Assembly (NCBI GenBank): GCA_016210495.1
Contig: JACQUC010000033.1
Location: 1-11,116 of the forward strand
DNA length: 11,116 nt
Origin: Chloroflexota bacterium
GTDB lineage: Bacteria > Chloroflexota > FW602-bin22 > JACPRP01
Direction of reading: 5' to 3'
This document shows, piece by piece, positions 1-6,451 of this stretch. The position numbers and the translations under genes were made by a program. Position 1 is the first letter of the stretch, and the number at the start of each line of letters is the position of its first letter. Under the pieces are notes generated by a model that was given only the letters and a program-made list of their open reading frames with translations, was not told the DNA's origin and searched no databases.

Positions 1-58
1 ACCGCTCACTGGGCGGTTTGAGGCGAAGCTTCATTAGTTCTGGGGCAGAAATACCACG

Positions 59-88
59 TTGAAACCTCACCCTCCTCTGTGCTATACT
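59..88 (+). promoter_or_regulatory. Extended -10 sigma70-type promoter of the membrane-protein operon
   Basis: A -35 box TTGAAA (59-64) is separated by 18 bases from a -10 box TATACT (83-88). TGC directly precedes the -10 box, giving an extended -10 (TGnTATACT). Transcription would begin near position 95, leaving a leader of about 28 bases before the first gene. This suggests the three membrane genes form their own transcription unit rather than continuing one from further left. It is judged by consensus match only. Confidence 0.6.
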
Positions 89-109
89 CGCGCCACATTG
101 CGAACGCTT

Positions 110-122
110 TGGGGAGGGAGAG
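110..122 (+). promoter_or_regulatory. Ribosome binding site of the first membrane gene
   Basis: A purine-rich stretch (GGGGAGGGAGAGG) lies immediately before two consecutive GTG codons at 123 and 126. The GGGAGG core sits 5-6 bases before the first GTG and 8-9 before the second, so either could be the start. The choice changes the protein by one residue. Confidence 0.6.
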
Positions 123-1955
123 GTGGTGAACTACTTGCCGTTCGCCCCCAGCACGATCCTGGCCGGCGCCCTGCTGCTGGCCCTGGTCACCTGGCGACGG
201 CGACTCCGACCAAGTCCAACCACGCTGGCCATCCTCGCCTTTGCCCTTTCGATGCTGGCCTGCGTGGCCCTCTGGTGGGTCTCACGAGGTTCACCTCTTT
301 CGGCCATACTCCTTGTGTGGGCTCCGTCGCCTGCGGTCACCATCACCGCGAGCTATTTCGCCGACCCATGGTCGACTTTCTTCGCCGGTACAGTCACGCT
401 TGTCGGCTTCGCTTTCGCCGCCGCCAGCCAGGCACAGCCCAAACCCAACGAGGACGGGCGAGACCTGACCAGCCTTGTCCTACTGGGCGCGGGGCTGCTC
501 CTGGTGAACCTTTTCTTTTCCGCCAGCCTGGTCCTGATCTACGTGAGCTTGGTCGCCTTCGGTTTCTTTGTTTACGCCGGATTTCGACTCTGCGGGCCAG
601 GTCCCGAGGACGCCGGCACCGCGCAGGCCGTATTTGTTATTGGCCAGTTCTCGGCGCACGGTTTACTCGCCGCTATGATACTCCTGGGAGTCCCAGGACT
701 CACGGCCTTCCCCATCGCGAACTCGCTGCCGGGTGGAGGCATTGCCATCGCTAGCGGATTCCTCCTTGTCTTTGTCGCTGCCTCCGGAATCTATCCGCTG
801 GCACCCTATCTTCTTGGGGCCAAGCCAGACCCCATATTGCGGCTCGCCCCCTTTGCCATCGGCTACATTGCAACCGGGCTCTACCTATCCGGCAGGCTTT
901 TTGCGCCCTCCACAGGTCTCGTCGTTCCACTGTACCCGATCATCCTAGTCGTGTTTGGCCTGGTAACGACGTTGTTCGCCGCCACGGTCGCGTGGCGCCA
1001 AGCCGACTCGCTTCATCCCCACACGGGCGCTGTCGTCGCCGAAATCGGCCTCGCCTCGGTCGCCCTCGGGCTGGCAACACCCCTCGCCATCAGTGCGGCC
1101 ATACTACTGTTCCTCGATGCGGCAGTTACGTTGGCTCTGTCGACCTGCTGCCGGTTGATTCCTCTTGGGAGGCAGCAACCCGATCCGGCCGGCGACCAGG
1201 AGAGGTATCTAGTGCTGCTGAAACTGCTGGCCACCGCCTCGTCGCTCGGATGCCCACCGCTCCTAGGCTTCGTCGGTCGTCTGGCGCTATTCGCCGCCGC
1301 TCTTGGCTCCGGCCAGATCTACGTACTACCGGTTGTGCTGCTAGCAAGCACGCTTCTCATAGCCAGTAGCCTCAGGTATTTCGACCCGAAAATATCGCGC
1401 TTGCTCGTGGCCCGCCAGCCCTCCAGCAGAAAGCCGGGCCGAGTCGCCGCCCTGGCCCTTGGCGTGCTCTCGACACCCATCGTCTTGCTCGGAATTGCAC
1501 CGCAAGCCGGCTTTTACCATCTGGTCACGCCGACGGTCGCCACTTTCTATGATGTGTCGGCCATCCCCGGAAGTTACTTCGGCGCGTCCGGCCTAGCTGG
1601 CCCGGCGCCTTACTACCTGGTTCTGGTGGCATTTCTGCCAATCCTTCTTGCGTTGCAGCTATATCCGCTTCCCCAGGTCCGCGCCAACATGCATGCTGCG
1701 TGCTTGCCTGCCGAAACAGACGTAGGCGCACCTCGCGCCGACAGCCGGTCGGACGCCTTCGATACCTTGGTGCATGTTGTTTGCGCGCTGTGTCAACGGT
1801 TCCTCGATCCTGAGAGGGCCCGTGGCGCGGCGAGCCGGGTACTGAGTGACCTCTGTAATGTGGTGAACAACTTGAGTGCAATCGTGGAAGAACGGTTCTA
1901 TTTCCCAGCTCTCGTAATTCTGGGCATTACGCTGCTGTTTGTGTTCCTCGGGTGA
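123..1955 (+). CDS. Antiporter-like membrane subunit, HyfB/NuoL-type (divergent)
   Basis: A 610-residue, almost wholly hydrophobic protein with roughly 14 membrane segments, in the proton-translocating antiporter-like family (NuoL/M/N, MrpA/D, HyfB/F). Residues 115-155 look like TM4-TM5 of that fold. PLAPYLLGAKPDP (225-237) sits where the family has its PFHxWLPxAHxxAP motif. EIGLASVALG (307-316) resembles the TM8 motif region. A polar stretch of about 75 residues (518-592), possibly helical, followed by a last membrane segment (594-609), matches the C-terminal layout of HyfB/NuoL-like proteins. The usual membrane glutamate (TM5, near S142) and lysine (TM7, near A250/T251) appear replaced by uncharged residues, so proton pumping is doubtful. 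The GTG start follows a strong ribosome site. The stop overlaps the next gene by 4 bases. Family assignment is by eye; subunit identity is inferred. Confidence 0.7.
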   Translation: MVNYLPFAPSTILAGALLLALVTWRRRLRPSPTTLAILAFALSMLACVALWWVSRGSPLSAILLVWAPSPAVTITASYFADPWSTFFAGTVTLVGFAFAAASQAQPKPNEDGRDLTSLVLLGAGLLLVNLFFSASLVLIYVSLVAFGFFVYAGFRLCGPGPEDAGTAQAVFVIGQFSAHGLLAAMILLGVPGLTAFPIANSLPGGGIAIASGFLLVFVAASGIYPLAPYLLGAKPDPILRLAPFAIGYIATGLYLSGRLFAPSTGLVVPLYPIILVVFGLVTTLFAATVAWRQADSLHPHTGAVVAEIGLASVALGLATPLAISAAILLFLDAAVTLALSTCCRLIPLGRQQPDPAGDQERYLVLLKLLATASSLGCPPLLGFVGRLALFAAALGSGQIYVLPVVLLASTLLIASSLRYFDPKISRLLVARQPSSRKPGRVAALALGVLSTPIVLLGIAPQAGFYHLVTPTVATFYDVSAIPGSYFGASGLAGPAPYYLVLVAFLPILLALQLYPLPQVRANMHAACLPAETDVGAPRADSRSDAFDTLVHVVCALCQRFLDPERARGAASRVLSDLCNVVNNLSAIVEERFYFPALVILGITLLFVFLG

Positions 1956-2698
1956 CTGGTGTGGTTATCACTTTGGCATTTCTGATCCTCGCCATCGTCC
2001 TGGCCACGGCCTCTTACAACCGGCCCGTCGCGCTGGTAGGACTGGGCCTGCACTATGTCGCCACCGGCGTATTGCTTGGCGAGGCGGCGGGCATTCAGAT
2101 CGGGCTGGAACGATTCGTCGTCGGCGCCGTCGTGTGCGCTGCCATCTGGCTTGCCATCGCCGGTGTCCCCGTGCTCAAAGCGCCCAGACGACTCAAACCC
2201 ATCGTCCGGGCCAATCCTGCGCCCGGAGCAGGCGGAACATCCGACATCCAGGCTCCGCCGACCGCGCCGCCTCCCGACCCAGACCAGGAGGCTGCTGAGC
2301 AACCACGCCAGGAATTGGCGACGACCCCCTTCTTCCGCCTCGCTACCATTGCTCTTTGCCTAATCGGAGCCGTGGGGCTGGCTCAGAACTACCCGCTTGC
2401 TGGCTCCGGGGAGCAGGCGCCGCTGCTAAACTTCGCCTGGTATTCCTTAGTCATCGCTGGGGCGTTCGCCACCGCCATAACGCGCGACCCGCTCGCGCTG
2501 GGCATCGGCCTGCTACTCGTCTTCAGCGGAACCGAGTTCGCCTACGCTGTCTGGACTGCGGCGACCAAGCCAAACTTACTGGCCGTTCTCGCCGCCATCC
2601 ACCTCGTCCTTGCCCTGCTTATCAGCTATCTGGTACGAGCCTCTGTGGGTCCACCTGAAGCTAGCCCCGAGGCAGACAAGATGGGGGATGCACGTTGA
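1952..2698 (+). CDS. HyfE/NuoK-like membrane subunit
   Basis: A 248-residue membrane protein with three predicted N-terminal segments (about 4-20, 24-43, 53-74), a polar proline-rich linker (75-127) and four C-terminal segments (128-148, 158-176, 180-200, 207-228). The last two segments, with a buried glutamate (E195, in SGTEFAYAV), resemble NuoK/MrpC/HyfE, in which a membrane glutamate takes part in proton movement. A second NuoK-type glutamate is not apparent in the last segment, which has H217 in AAIHLVLALL. HyfE is of similar size and lies between HyfB-type and HyfF-type genes in hydrogenase-4 operons, as here. The start is GTG inside the previous stop (GTGA) with no clear ribosome site, so translation is probably coupled; GTG at 1961 is an alternative. 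The assignment rests on layout and weak motif similarity. Confidence 0.55.
   Translation: MTGVVITLAFLILAIVLATASYNRPVALVGLGLHYVATGVLLGEAAGIQIGLERFVVGAVVCAAIWLAIAGVPVLKAPRRLKPIVRANPAPGAGGTSDIQAPPTAPPPDPDQEAAEQPRQELATTPFFRLATIALCLIGAVGLAQNYPLAGSGEQAPLLNFAWYSLVIAGAFATAITRDPLALGIGLLLVFSGTEFAYAVWTAATKPNLLAVLAAIHLVLALLISYLVRASVGPPEASPEADKMGDAR
2683..2688 (+). promoter_or_regulatory. Ribosome binding site supporting a TTG start
   Basis: GGGGGA lies 6 bases before TTG at 2695. It is the only start-like codon in this frame with a purine-rich tract at the right distance. The ATG at 2681 belongs to the end of the preceding gene, and the ATG at 2688 is in another frame. Confidence 0.5.
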
Positions 2699-4050
2699 GC
2701 TACGCGCTGCTGGTCTTCATTCCGTTTGGCGTCTCGACATGTGCCTACCTGGCACGACGAGCAAGGACATTGGCCGCGTGGATGAGCATTGGCGCCATTG
2801 CGCTGGAGGTGTTGCTCGCCGTTGGCCTGTCTGACCGCGGCCAGCTTCTCGGCATCGCGGTGGACGTACACCCCGTGGCGCGGCTGATCCTCGTTGCCAC
2901 GCTGACACTAATGGCTGCGACCTTCTTCTACGCCTGGCTGATGGGCCGGGACTCATCATTTTTCGCCTCGGGACTCGCCACGGCTGGCGCCATCACGGCC
3001 TCGATCCTAACCATGAGCGAGCCTTTCGTTGCCTCCGCTTTCGTCATGCTGTCGGCGCTGTTTGCCGCCTTCGGGCTCCTGCCCCAGTATGGCTCGAAGA
3101 AGCACGCGATGGCGGCCGCGAGATACATTAGCTCGATGGTAATGGCCGGCATTTGCCTGCTCACGGCTTTTATGGTGGTCGGGGAGTTCCTCGTGGCTCG
3201 GGAGCCGCTGCTGGCCCGCGTGGCCACCGCCGCAGTAGTAATGGGATTGGCGATCCTGCTAGCGGCCTTCCCGTTTCATTTCTGGCTACCCCGAGTAATC
3301 GAGCAGGCACCCATAGTCGCGAGCGCGCTTTTGATTGGTCCCATTGGCATGCTCGGCGTCGGCTTCTTCATTGCCACGGTGGACGGCTTCCCGTCGATGC
3401 TCGCCGACGAACGTACGCGAACGCTAGCCATGCTTGTCGGTACCCAGGCCGCCCTTGGAGGCGCCGTGTTGGCATATTCGCAGCGTCGGCTCACACACCT
3501 CCTGGCCTACTCACTTGCCAGCGCCGCGGGCGCCACCATCGTCGGGCTGGCCTCCGGCTCGATCCTGGGCATCGGCGGCGCCGTTCTCTCCAGCTTGGGC
3601 AATGCTCTATCGGCGACGCTGGCACTTATGTGCCTCGGCCTGGCGAGCGAGGATGGCAGCGCGCCAGCAGACGATCGCTTGATGGGCCTGAAAAGCCGAC
3701 AACCGTTCACGCTGATCGCCCTTCTGATTGCAGGCCTCGGCTTGGCGGGATTGCCTCCCTTTGTCGTCTTCCCCGGTCGATGGATGATCTACGAGGCCGC
3801 GGCCCTCCGAGAACCCCTCCTCGCCCTCGCACTCATCGCCGCCAGCGCCATCCTCGTCCTTGCGCACGCCCGCTCTTTACATCGGCTTATGTCAAGTGCA
3901 GAATCCGCCGCTCCTAGTGCAAGTCACCCTCGAGGGGCCACACGGCTTATCCTGTCGATGGCGCTGCTCAGTATCGTCGTCGGCCTCTACCCTGCCCCAA
4001 TTCTGGAACTGATAAATGCCGTCCTTTCCCAGATGCCCTCACTGCTGTAG
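2695..4050 (+). CDS. Antiporter-like membrane subunit, HyfF/NuoN-type (divergent)
   Basis: A 451-residue multi-pass membrane protein of the proton-translocating antiporter-like family. The clearest signature is PFHFWLPRVIEQAP (193-206), the family's PFHxWLP...AP motif before TM7. RRLTHLLAYSLASAAG (264-279) matches the TM8 motif (kxLLAYSSixxxG). GLAGLPPF (349-356) matches the late GxPPxxGF-type motif. The position of the conserved TM7 lysine holds M219, the TM12-type His/Lys region reads LGNALSATLAL, and the TM5 glutamate region reads LSALFAAFG. The main proton-channel charges therefore appear absent. The gene starts at TTG overlapping the previous stop (TTGA) and is the last of the three-gene operon, facing a convergent gene 43 bases away. 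Membership of the superfamily is secure; HyfF-like identity comes from gene order. Confidence 0.75.
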   Translation: MSYALLVFIPFGVSTCAYLARRARTLAAWMSIGAIALEVLLAVGLSDRGQLLGIAVDVHPVARLILVATLTLMAATFFYAWLMGRDSSFFASGLATAGAITASILTMSEPFVASAFVMLSALFAAFGLLPQYGSKKHAMAAARYISSMVMAGICLLTAFMVVGEFLVAREPLLARVATAAVVMGLAILLAAFPFHFWLPRVIEQAPIVASALLIGPIGMLGVGFFIATVDGFPSMLADERTRTLAMLVGTQAALGGAVLAYSQRRLTHLLAYSLASAAGATIVGLASGSILGIGGAVLSSLGNALSATLALMCLGLASEDGSAPADDRLMGLKSRQPFTLIALLIAGLGLAGLPPFVVFPGRWMIYEAAALREPLLALALIAASAILVLAHARSLHRLMSSAESAAPSASHPRGATRLILSMALLSIVVGLYPAPILELINAVLSQMPSLL

Positions 4051-4093
4051 AGTGATGTCTCCCCTACGTTACCATATCGGGCAAAGTTGAAGT

Positions 4094-5125
4094 CTAGCCA
4101 AGCTTGTGAATGCGCCGAATTGTCGTGAGGAGTGCATCGATGTCCGGTTCCGCGCGAGAGCGATGACCCGACCCCAGTGGATCGTCGAAGTCGTGTCCCA
4201 TGAAGACGCTTAGCGTAGCGACCACCGAGTACGCCAGCGCGCGCAGGTGGTACCCACCCTCCAGGCAAGCTACGATCTTGCCACCACAGAGCTCTGCCGC
4301 CAGACTCTTCAATACGCCGGCCAGCGTCCCGAATCCCGTCACAGTCAGTTGCATCATCGCCAGCGGATCGGCCCAGTGTGCGTCGTAGCCAGCCGATACG
4401 ATAATCAGCTCCGGGCCAAAGCGTCTGGCCACCGGCACCAATATCTCCTCGAAGGCGCGCCTGTACCCGTGGTCGCCTACGCCGGCGGGCAGAGGCACGT
4501 TCACGGTGTACCCCTCGCCTTTTCCCGTTCCCGTCTCGTCGTAGAAGCCCGTGCCGGGATAGTGCGGATACTCGTGCGTTGAGTAATACAGCACCGAATC
4601 GTCGGCCTGGAAGGCGTCCTGTGTCCCGTTGCCGTGGTGGACGTCGAAGTCCGCGATGAGGATTCTTCCGAGGCCAAATGTCTTCTGGACCGCCCTGGCC
4701 GCGACCGCCACGTTGTTGAACAGGCAAAAACCCATCGCGCGATTGGTCGTCGCGTGGTGACCCGGTGGACGTACCAGGGCCATTGCGTTGCTTACCTTGC
4801 CATCGAGCACCGCTTCGACGGCGCGAATGGCGCCCCCCGCCGCCATCAGCGCTGCGTCGTAGGATCGCGTTGATACGACGGTATCCGGATCCATGTAGCC
4901 GCCGCCGGACCGAGCCACCTGTTCGACATACCGCACGTGTTGCTCAGTGTGCACGGCCAGCAGCTCTTCCAGCGTCGCCTCCCGTGGCTCGATTGGCTGT
5001 AACAGGTCAAGCAAGCCTTCACCGCGCAAAGCGTCGTGGATTGAGGTCAGCCTATCGGGCCTTTCGGGATGCTCGCCTGTCTCGTGTTGCAGGTAAATTG
5101 GATGGTACACGTAGCCTGTAGACAC
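4094..5125 (-). CDS. Histone deacetylase-fold amidohydrolase (acetoin utilization/acetylpolyamine deacetylase family)
   Basis: A 343-residue zinc-dependent deacetylase with the family's motifs in order: HPERPDRL (19-26), RPPGHHA (119-125, active-site histidines H123/H124), GFCLFNN (132-138), DFDVHHGNGTQD (159-170, zinc ligands D161 and H163), SAGYDAHWADPL (244-255, zinc ligand D248) and LEGGY (288-292, transition-state tyrosine Y292). Every catalytic residue is present, so it should be active. The family removes acetyl groups from acetyl-lysine or acetylated polyamines; the substrate cannot be read from sequence. Length is typical of prokaryotic class II-like members. It starts at GTG, with AAAGGAG 5 bases upstream. 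It lies 32 bases after the nicotinate phosphoribosyltransferase gene on the same strand and is probably co-transcribed as the last gene of that operon. Confidence 0.9.
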   Translation of the reverse strand: MSTGYVYHPIYLQHETGEHPERPDRLTSIHDALRGEGLLDLLQPIEPREATLEELLAVHTEQHVRYVEQVARSGGGYMDPDTVVSTRSYDAALMAAGGAIRAVEAVLDGKVSNAMALVRPPGHHATTNRAMGFCLFNNVAVAARAVQKTFGLGRILIADFDVHHGNGTQDAFQADDSVLYYSTHEYPHYPGTGFYDETGTGKGEGYTVNVPLPAGVGDHGYRRAFEEILVPVARRFGPELIIVSAGYDAHWADPLAMMQLTVTGFGTLAGVLKSLAAELCGGKIVACLEGGYHLRALAYSVVATLSVFMGHDFDDPLGSGHRSRAEPDIDALLTTIRRIHKLG

Positions 5126-5157
5126 TTTGGCTCCTTTGCCCCGGCCCCGAGGCGTTG

Positions 5158-6219
5158 CTATTTCCAGAGATCGATTTCGCGCAGTTCCGGCGTAGGAGTA
5201 AGGCCCGGGATCCTCCCTCGCTTGGCCACGGGCTTGCCTTCGATCTCCTTAAGATCCCCCGTGAAGTCGATGGGCCGGGCGCCACTGATGTAGCTGCCCA
5301 CCCCAAAGCTGTCCACAGGTGCGCCGTTGTCGTGAAAGTAGCGGATCCGTTCCGGAGTCAGTCCGCCGCTCACGATGATCTTGACGTGCTGGAACCCCGC
5401 GAGATCCAGTCTGGCCCGCACCTCTGTCACGAGGTCCGCCGTGACCCTGCCTCTTTCCGCTGGCGTATCCAGGCGCACGCCAAACAGCTCCTTGCCCAGA
5501 GCCTCTGCGACGCGTAGGCTTTCCTCGGCTTCGTCCTTGAACGTATCGACGAGCACTACACGCGGCACATCTGGCGGCATATGCTTGTTGAAGGCAAGCG
5601 CCGCACGCACCGTGTCGCCAAAAATAAGTATGAGCGCGTGGGGCATGGTGCCCGAGGGAGCCAGCCCTCGCAACTGCGAGCCGAGCGGCGTCGAACCTGT
5701 GATACACCCGCCGACTATGGCGGCGTAGTCCAGGATGTCCGCGACCCTGGGATGAACGTGGCGAGCGCCAAAGCTGATGACCGGAACGCCCGCCGCCGCC
5801 CCGACACATTCGCGCGCCGCCGTGGCCCAGCCGCTCCCTTGCGCGAGTATGCCGAGGATGGCCGTCTCGTACAGCCCGAACGGGCTGTACCTGTCCTTGA
5901 TGCGGAGCACCACCTGCTTGGGCCGAAAGACCTGCCCCTCCTCGATCGCCCAGACCTCCGCCCCCCGATTCAGCACCACGCGCAGCAGGTCCAGCACTTC
6001 CTTCATTCCAGACAGCGTGCCGTGAGCGTTGGAGAAAACCTCCATCACCACGACCGGGTTGAGCCCCTCTTCCCCGAGCACGCTCTGTGCTCTCTGGAAA
6101 TAGACGTCCGCGGTCTCGCCAGACAGGATCGACTCGGAAAACGTGAAGTTTCGAGCGAGCTTTTGAGCCTTATCTGTATCGGCCTTCTGGCCTACCGGTC
6201 GGGCAGCATCGTCAGCCAT
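5158..6219 (-). CDS. pncB: Nicotinate phosphoribosyltransferase (short form)
   Basis: A 353-residue cytoplasmic enzyme that joins nicotinate and phosphoribosyl pyrophosphate to give nicotinate mononucleotide, usually with ATP hydrolysis, in the Preiss-Handler route to NAD. Motifs of the short archaeal/bacterial type are visible: YSPFGLYETAILG (111-123), GARHVHP (151-157), GSTPLG (175-180), GTMPHAL (190-196), VDTFKDE (224-230), SGGLTPERI (284-292) and FGVGSYIS (305-312). The last two form the phosphate-binding end of the barrel. It is shorter than the enterobacterial enzyme but normal for this subgroup. The ATG start follows an AGGGGG ribosome site. Upstream on the same strand, beyond a repeat-bearing gap, lies the gene for nicotinamidase, which supplies nicotinate. 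The histone-deacetylase-fold gene follows 32 bases downstream. Confidence 0.92.
   Translation of the reverse strand: MADDAARPVGQKADTDKAQKLARNFTFSESILSGETADVYFQRAQSVLGEEGLNPVVVMEVFSNAHGTLSGMKEVLDLLRVVLNRGAEVWAIEEGQVFRPKQVVLRIKDRYSPFGLYETAILGILAQGSGWATAARECVGAAAGVPVISFGARHVHPRVADILDYAAIVGGCITGSTPLGSQLRGLAPSGTMPHALILIFGDTVRAALAFNKHMPPDVPRVVLVDTFKDEAEESLRVAEALGKELFGVRLDTPAERGRVTADLVTEVRARLDLAGFQHVKIIVSGGLTPERIRYFHDNGAPVDSFGVGSYISGARPIDFTGDLKEIEGKPVAKRGRIPGLTPTPELREIDLWK
5869..5890. repeat. Perfect 10-bp inverted repeat inside the pncB coding region
   Basis: GTACAGCCCG (5869-5878) is followed after AA by its exact reverse complement CGGGCTGTAC (5881-5890). In RNA it could fold into a 9-bp stem with a 4-base loop. 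It encodes the conserved YSPFGLY stretch of the enzyme, so the symmetry may simply follow from the protein sequence and high GC content. Confidence 0.8.
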
Positions 6220-6248
6220 GTGATCCCCCTACAAGCGACGTGGTCTGC

Positions 6249-6286
6249 GCCTCGTAGGGACGATGCGTGCAACGTCCCTACGAGGC
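6249..6286. repeat. Perfect 14-bp palindrome (GTAGGGACG type) between pncB and the nicotinamidase gene
   Basis: GCCTCGTAGGGACG (6249-6262) and CGTCCCTACGAGGC (6273-6286) are exact reverse complements around a 10-base centre. The centre itself contains TGC-GT-GCA, so the stem resumes after one mismatch. No T-run follows on either side, so it does not look like an intrinsic terminator. Similar GTAGGGACG-TTGCATGCAA-CGTCCCTAC palindromes are, from memory, dispersed repeats of Chloroflexota genomes. Confidence 0.8.
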
Positions 6287-6328
6287 CGCCGGGCAGCGGT
6301 TGTGCTGGTCTCTCTTTGCTAAATGTTC

Positions 6329-6345
6329 CGACACAGAATGTGTCG
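6329..6345. repeat. Perfect 7-bp inverted repeat with 3-base spacer
   Basis: CGACACA (6329-6335) and TGTGTCG (6339-6345) are exact reverse complements around GAA. It lies between the two larger palindromes and ends one base before the second. It could be a small hairpin or a dyad operator; nothing else decides between these. Confidence 0.5.
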
Positions 6346-6346
6346 A

Positions 6347-6412
6347 TGGTAGGGGTGGTTCGTCCGCCCGCGCCAGGCGGGTGCCTCAGGCACCTTAGGC
6401 GGACCCCTACCA
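6347..6412. repeat. 66-bp nested inverted-repeat element (TGGTAGGGGT ends)
   Basis: The ends TGGTAGGGGT (6347-6356) and ACCCCTACCA (6403-6412) are exact reverse complements. Inside are GTCCGCC (6362-6368) with GGCGGAC (6398-6404), CCCGC (6367-6371) with GCGGG (6377-6381), and GGTGCC (6380-6385) with GGCACC (6389-6394) around TCA. Some arms share bases, so alternative folds compete; one is a branched, cloverleaf-like structure. There is no coding content and no T-run. It resembles a small non-autonomous palindromic repeat (REP/MITE-like) rather than a terminator. Confidence 0.65.
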
Positions 6413-6451
6413 GACGATCACGCTGCAACTGCCATGTCGTTCTATTTATGT

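Noticed and set aside
1..19. Possible intrinsic terminator (ACCGC / GCGGT followed by TTT) of a gene left of the window
   Set aside because: Only 5 bp of stem with a 7-base loop and no real T-run; the left side is cut by the window edge.
59..754. ATG-started 231-residue open frame overlapping the first membrane gene
   Set aside because: Arg/Pro/Gly-rich composition with no domain, no ribosome site, ATG inside the promoter, and it lies in another frame of a clear membrane protein gene.
3153..3917. 254-residue open frame on the + strand inside the HyfF-like gene
   Set aside because: Arg/His/Pro-rich shadow frame typical of GC-rich DNA; the overlapping frame has the antiporter motifs.
4051..4093. 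Bidirectional terminator between the convergent membrane operon and the deacetylase gene
   Set aside because: The 43-base gap has no stem longer than a few bases and no T-run; nothing to annotate.
3987..4727. 246-residue - strand frame overlapping the deacetylase gene
   Set aside because: Arg/Gly-rich shadow; the deacetylase frame carries all catalytic motifs.
6220..6451. tRNA or CRISPR in the repeat-bearing gap
   Set aside because: The arms do not fit tRNA consensus (no TTC loop or anticodon arm), and there are no regularly spaced direct repeats.
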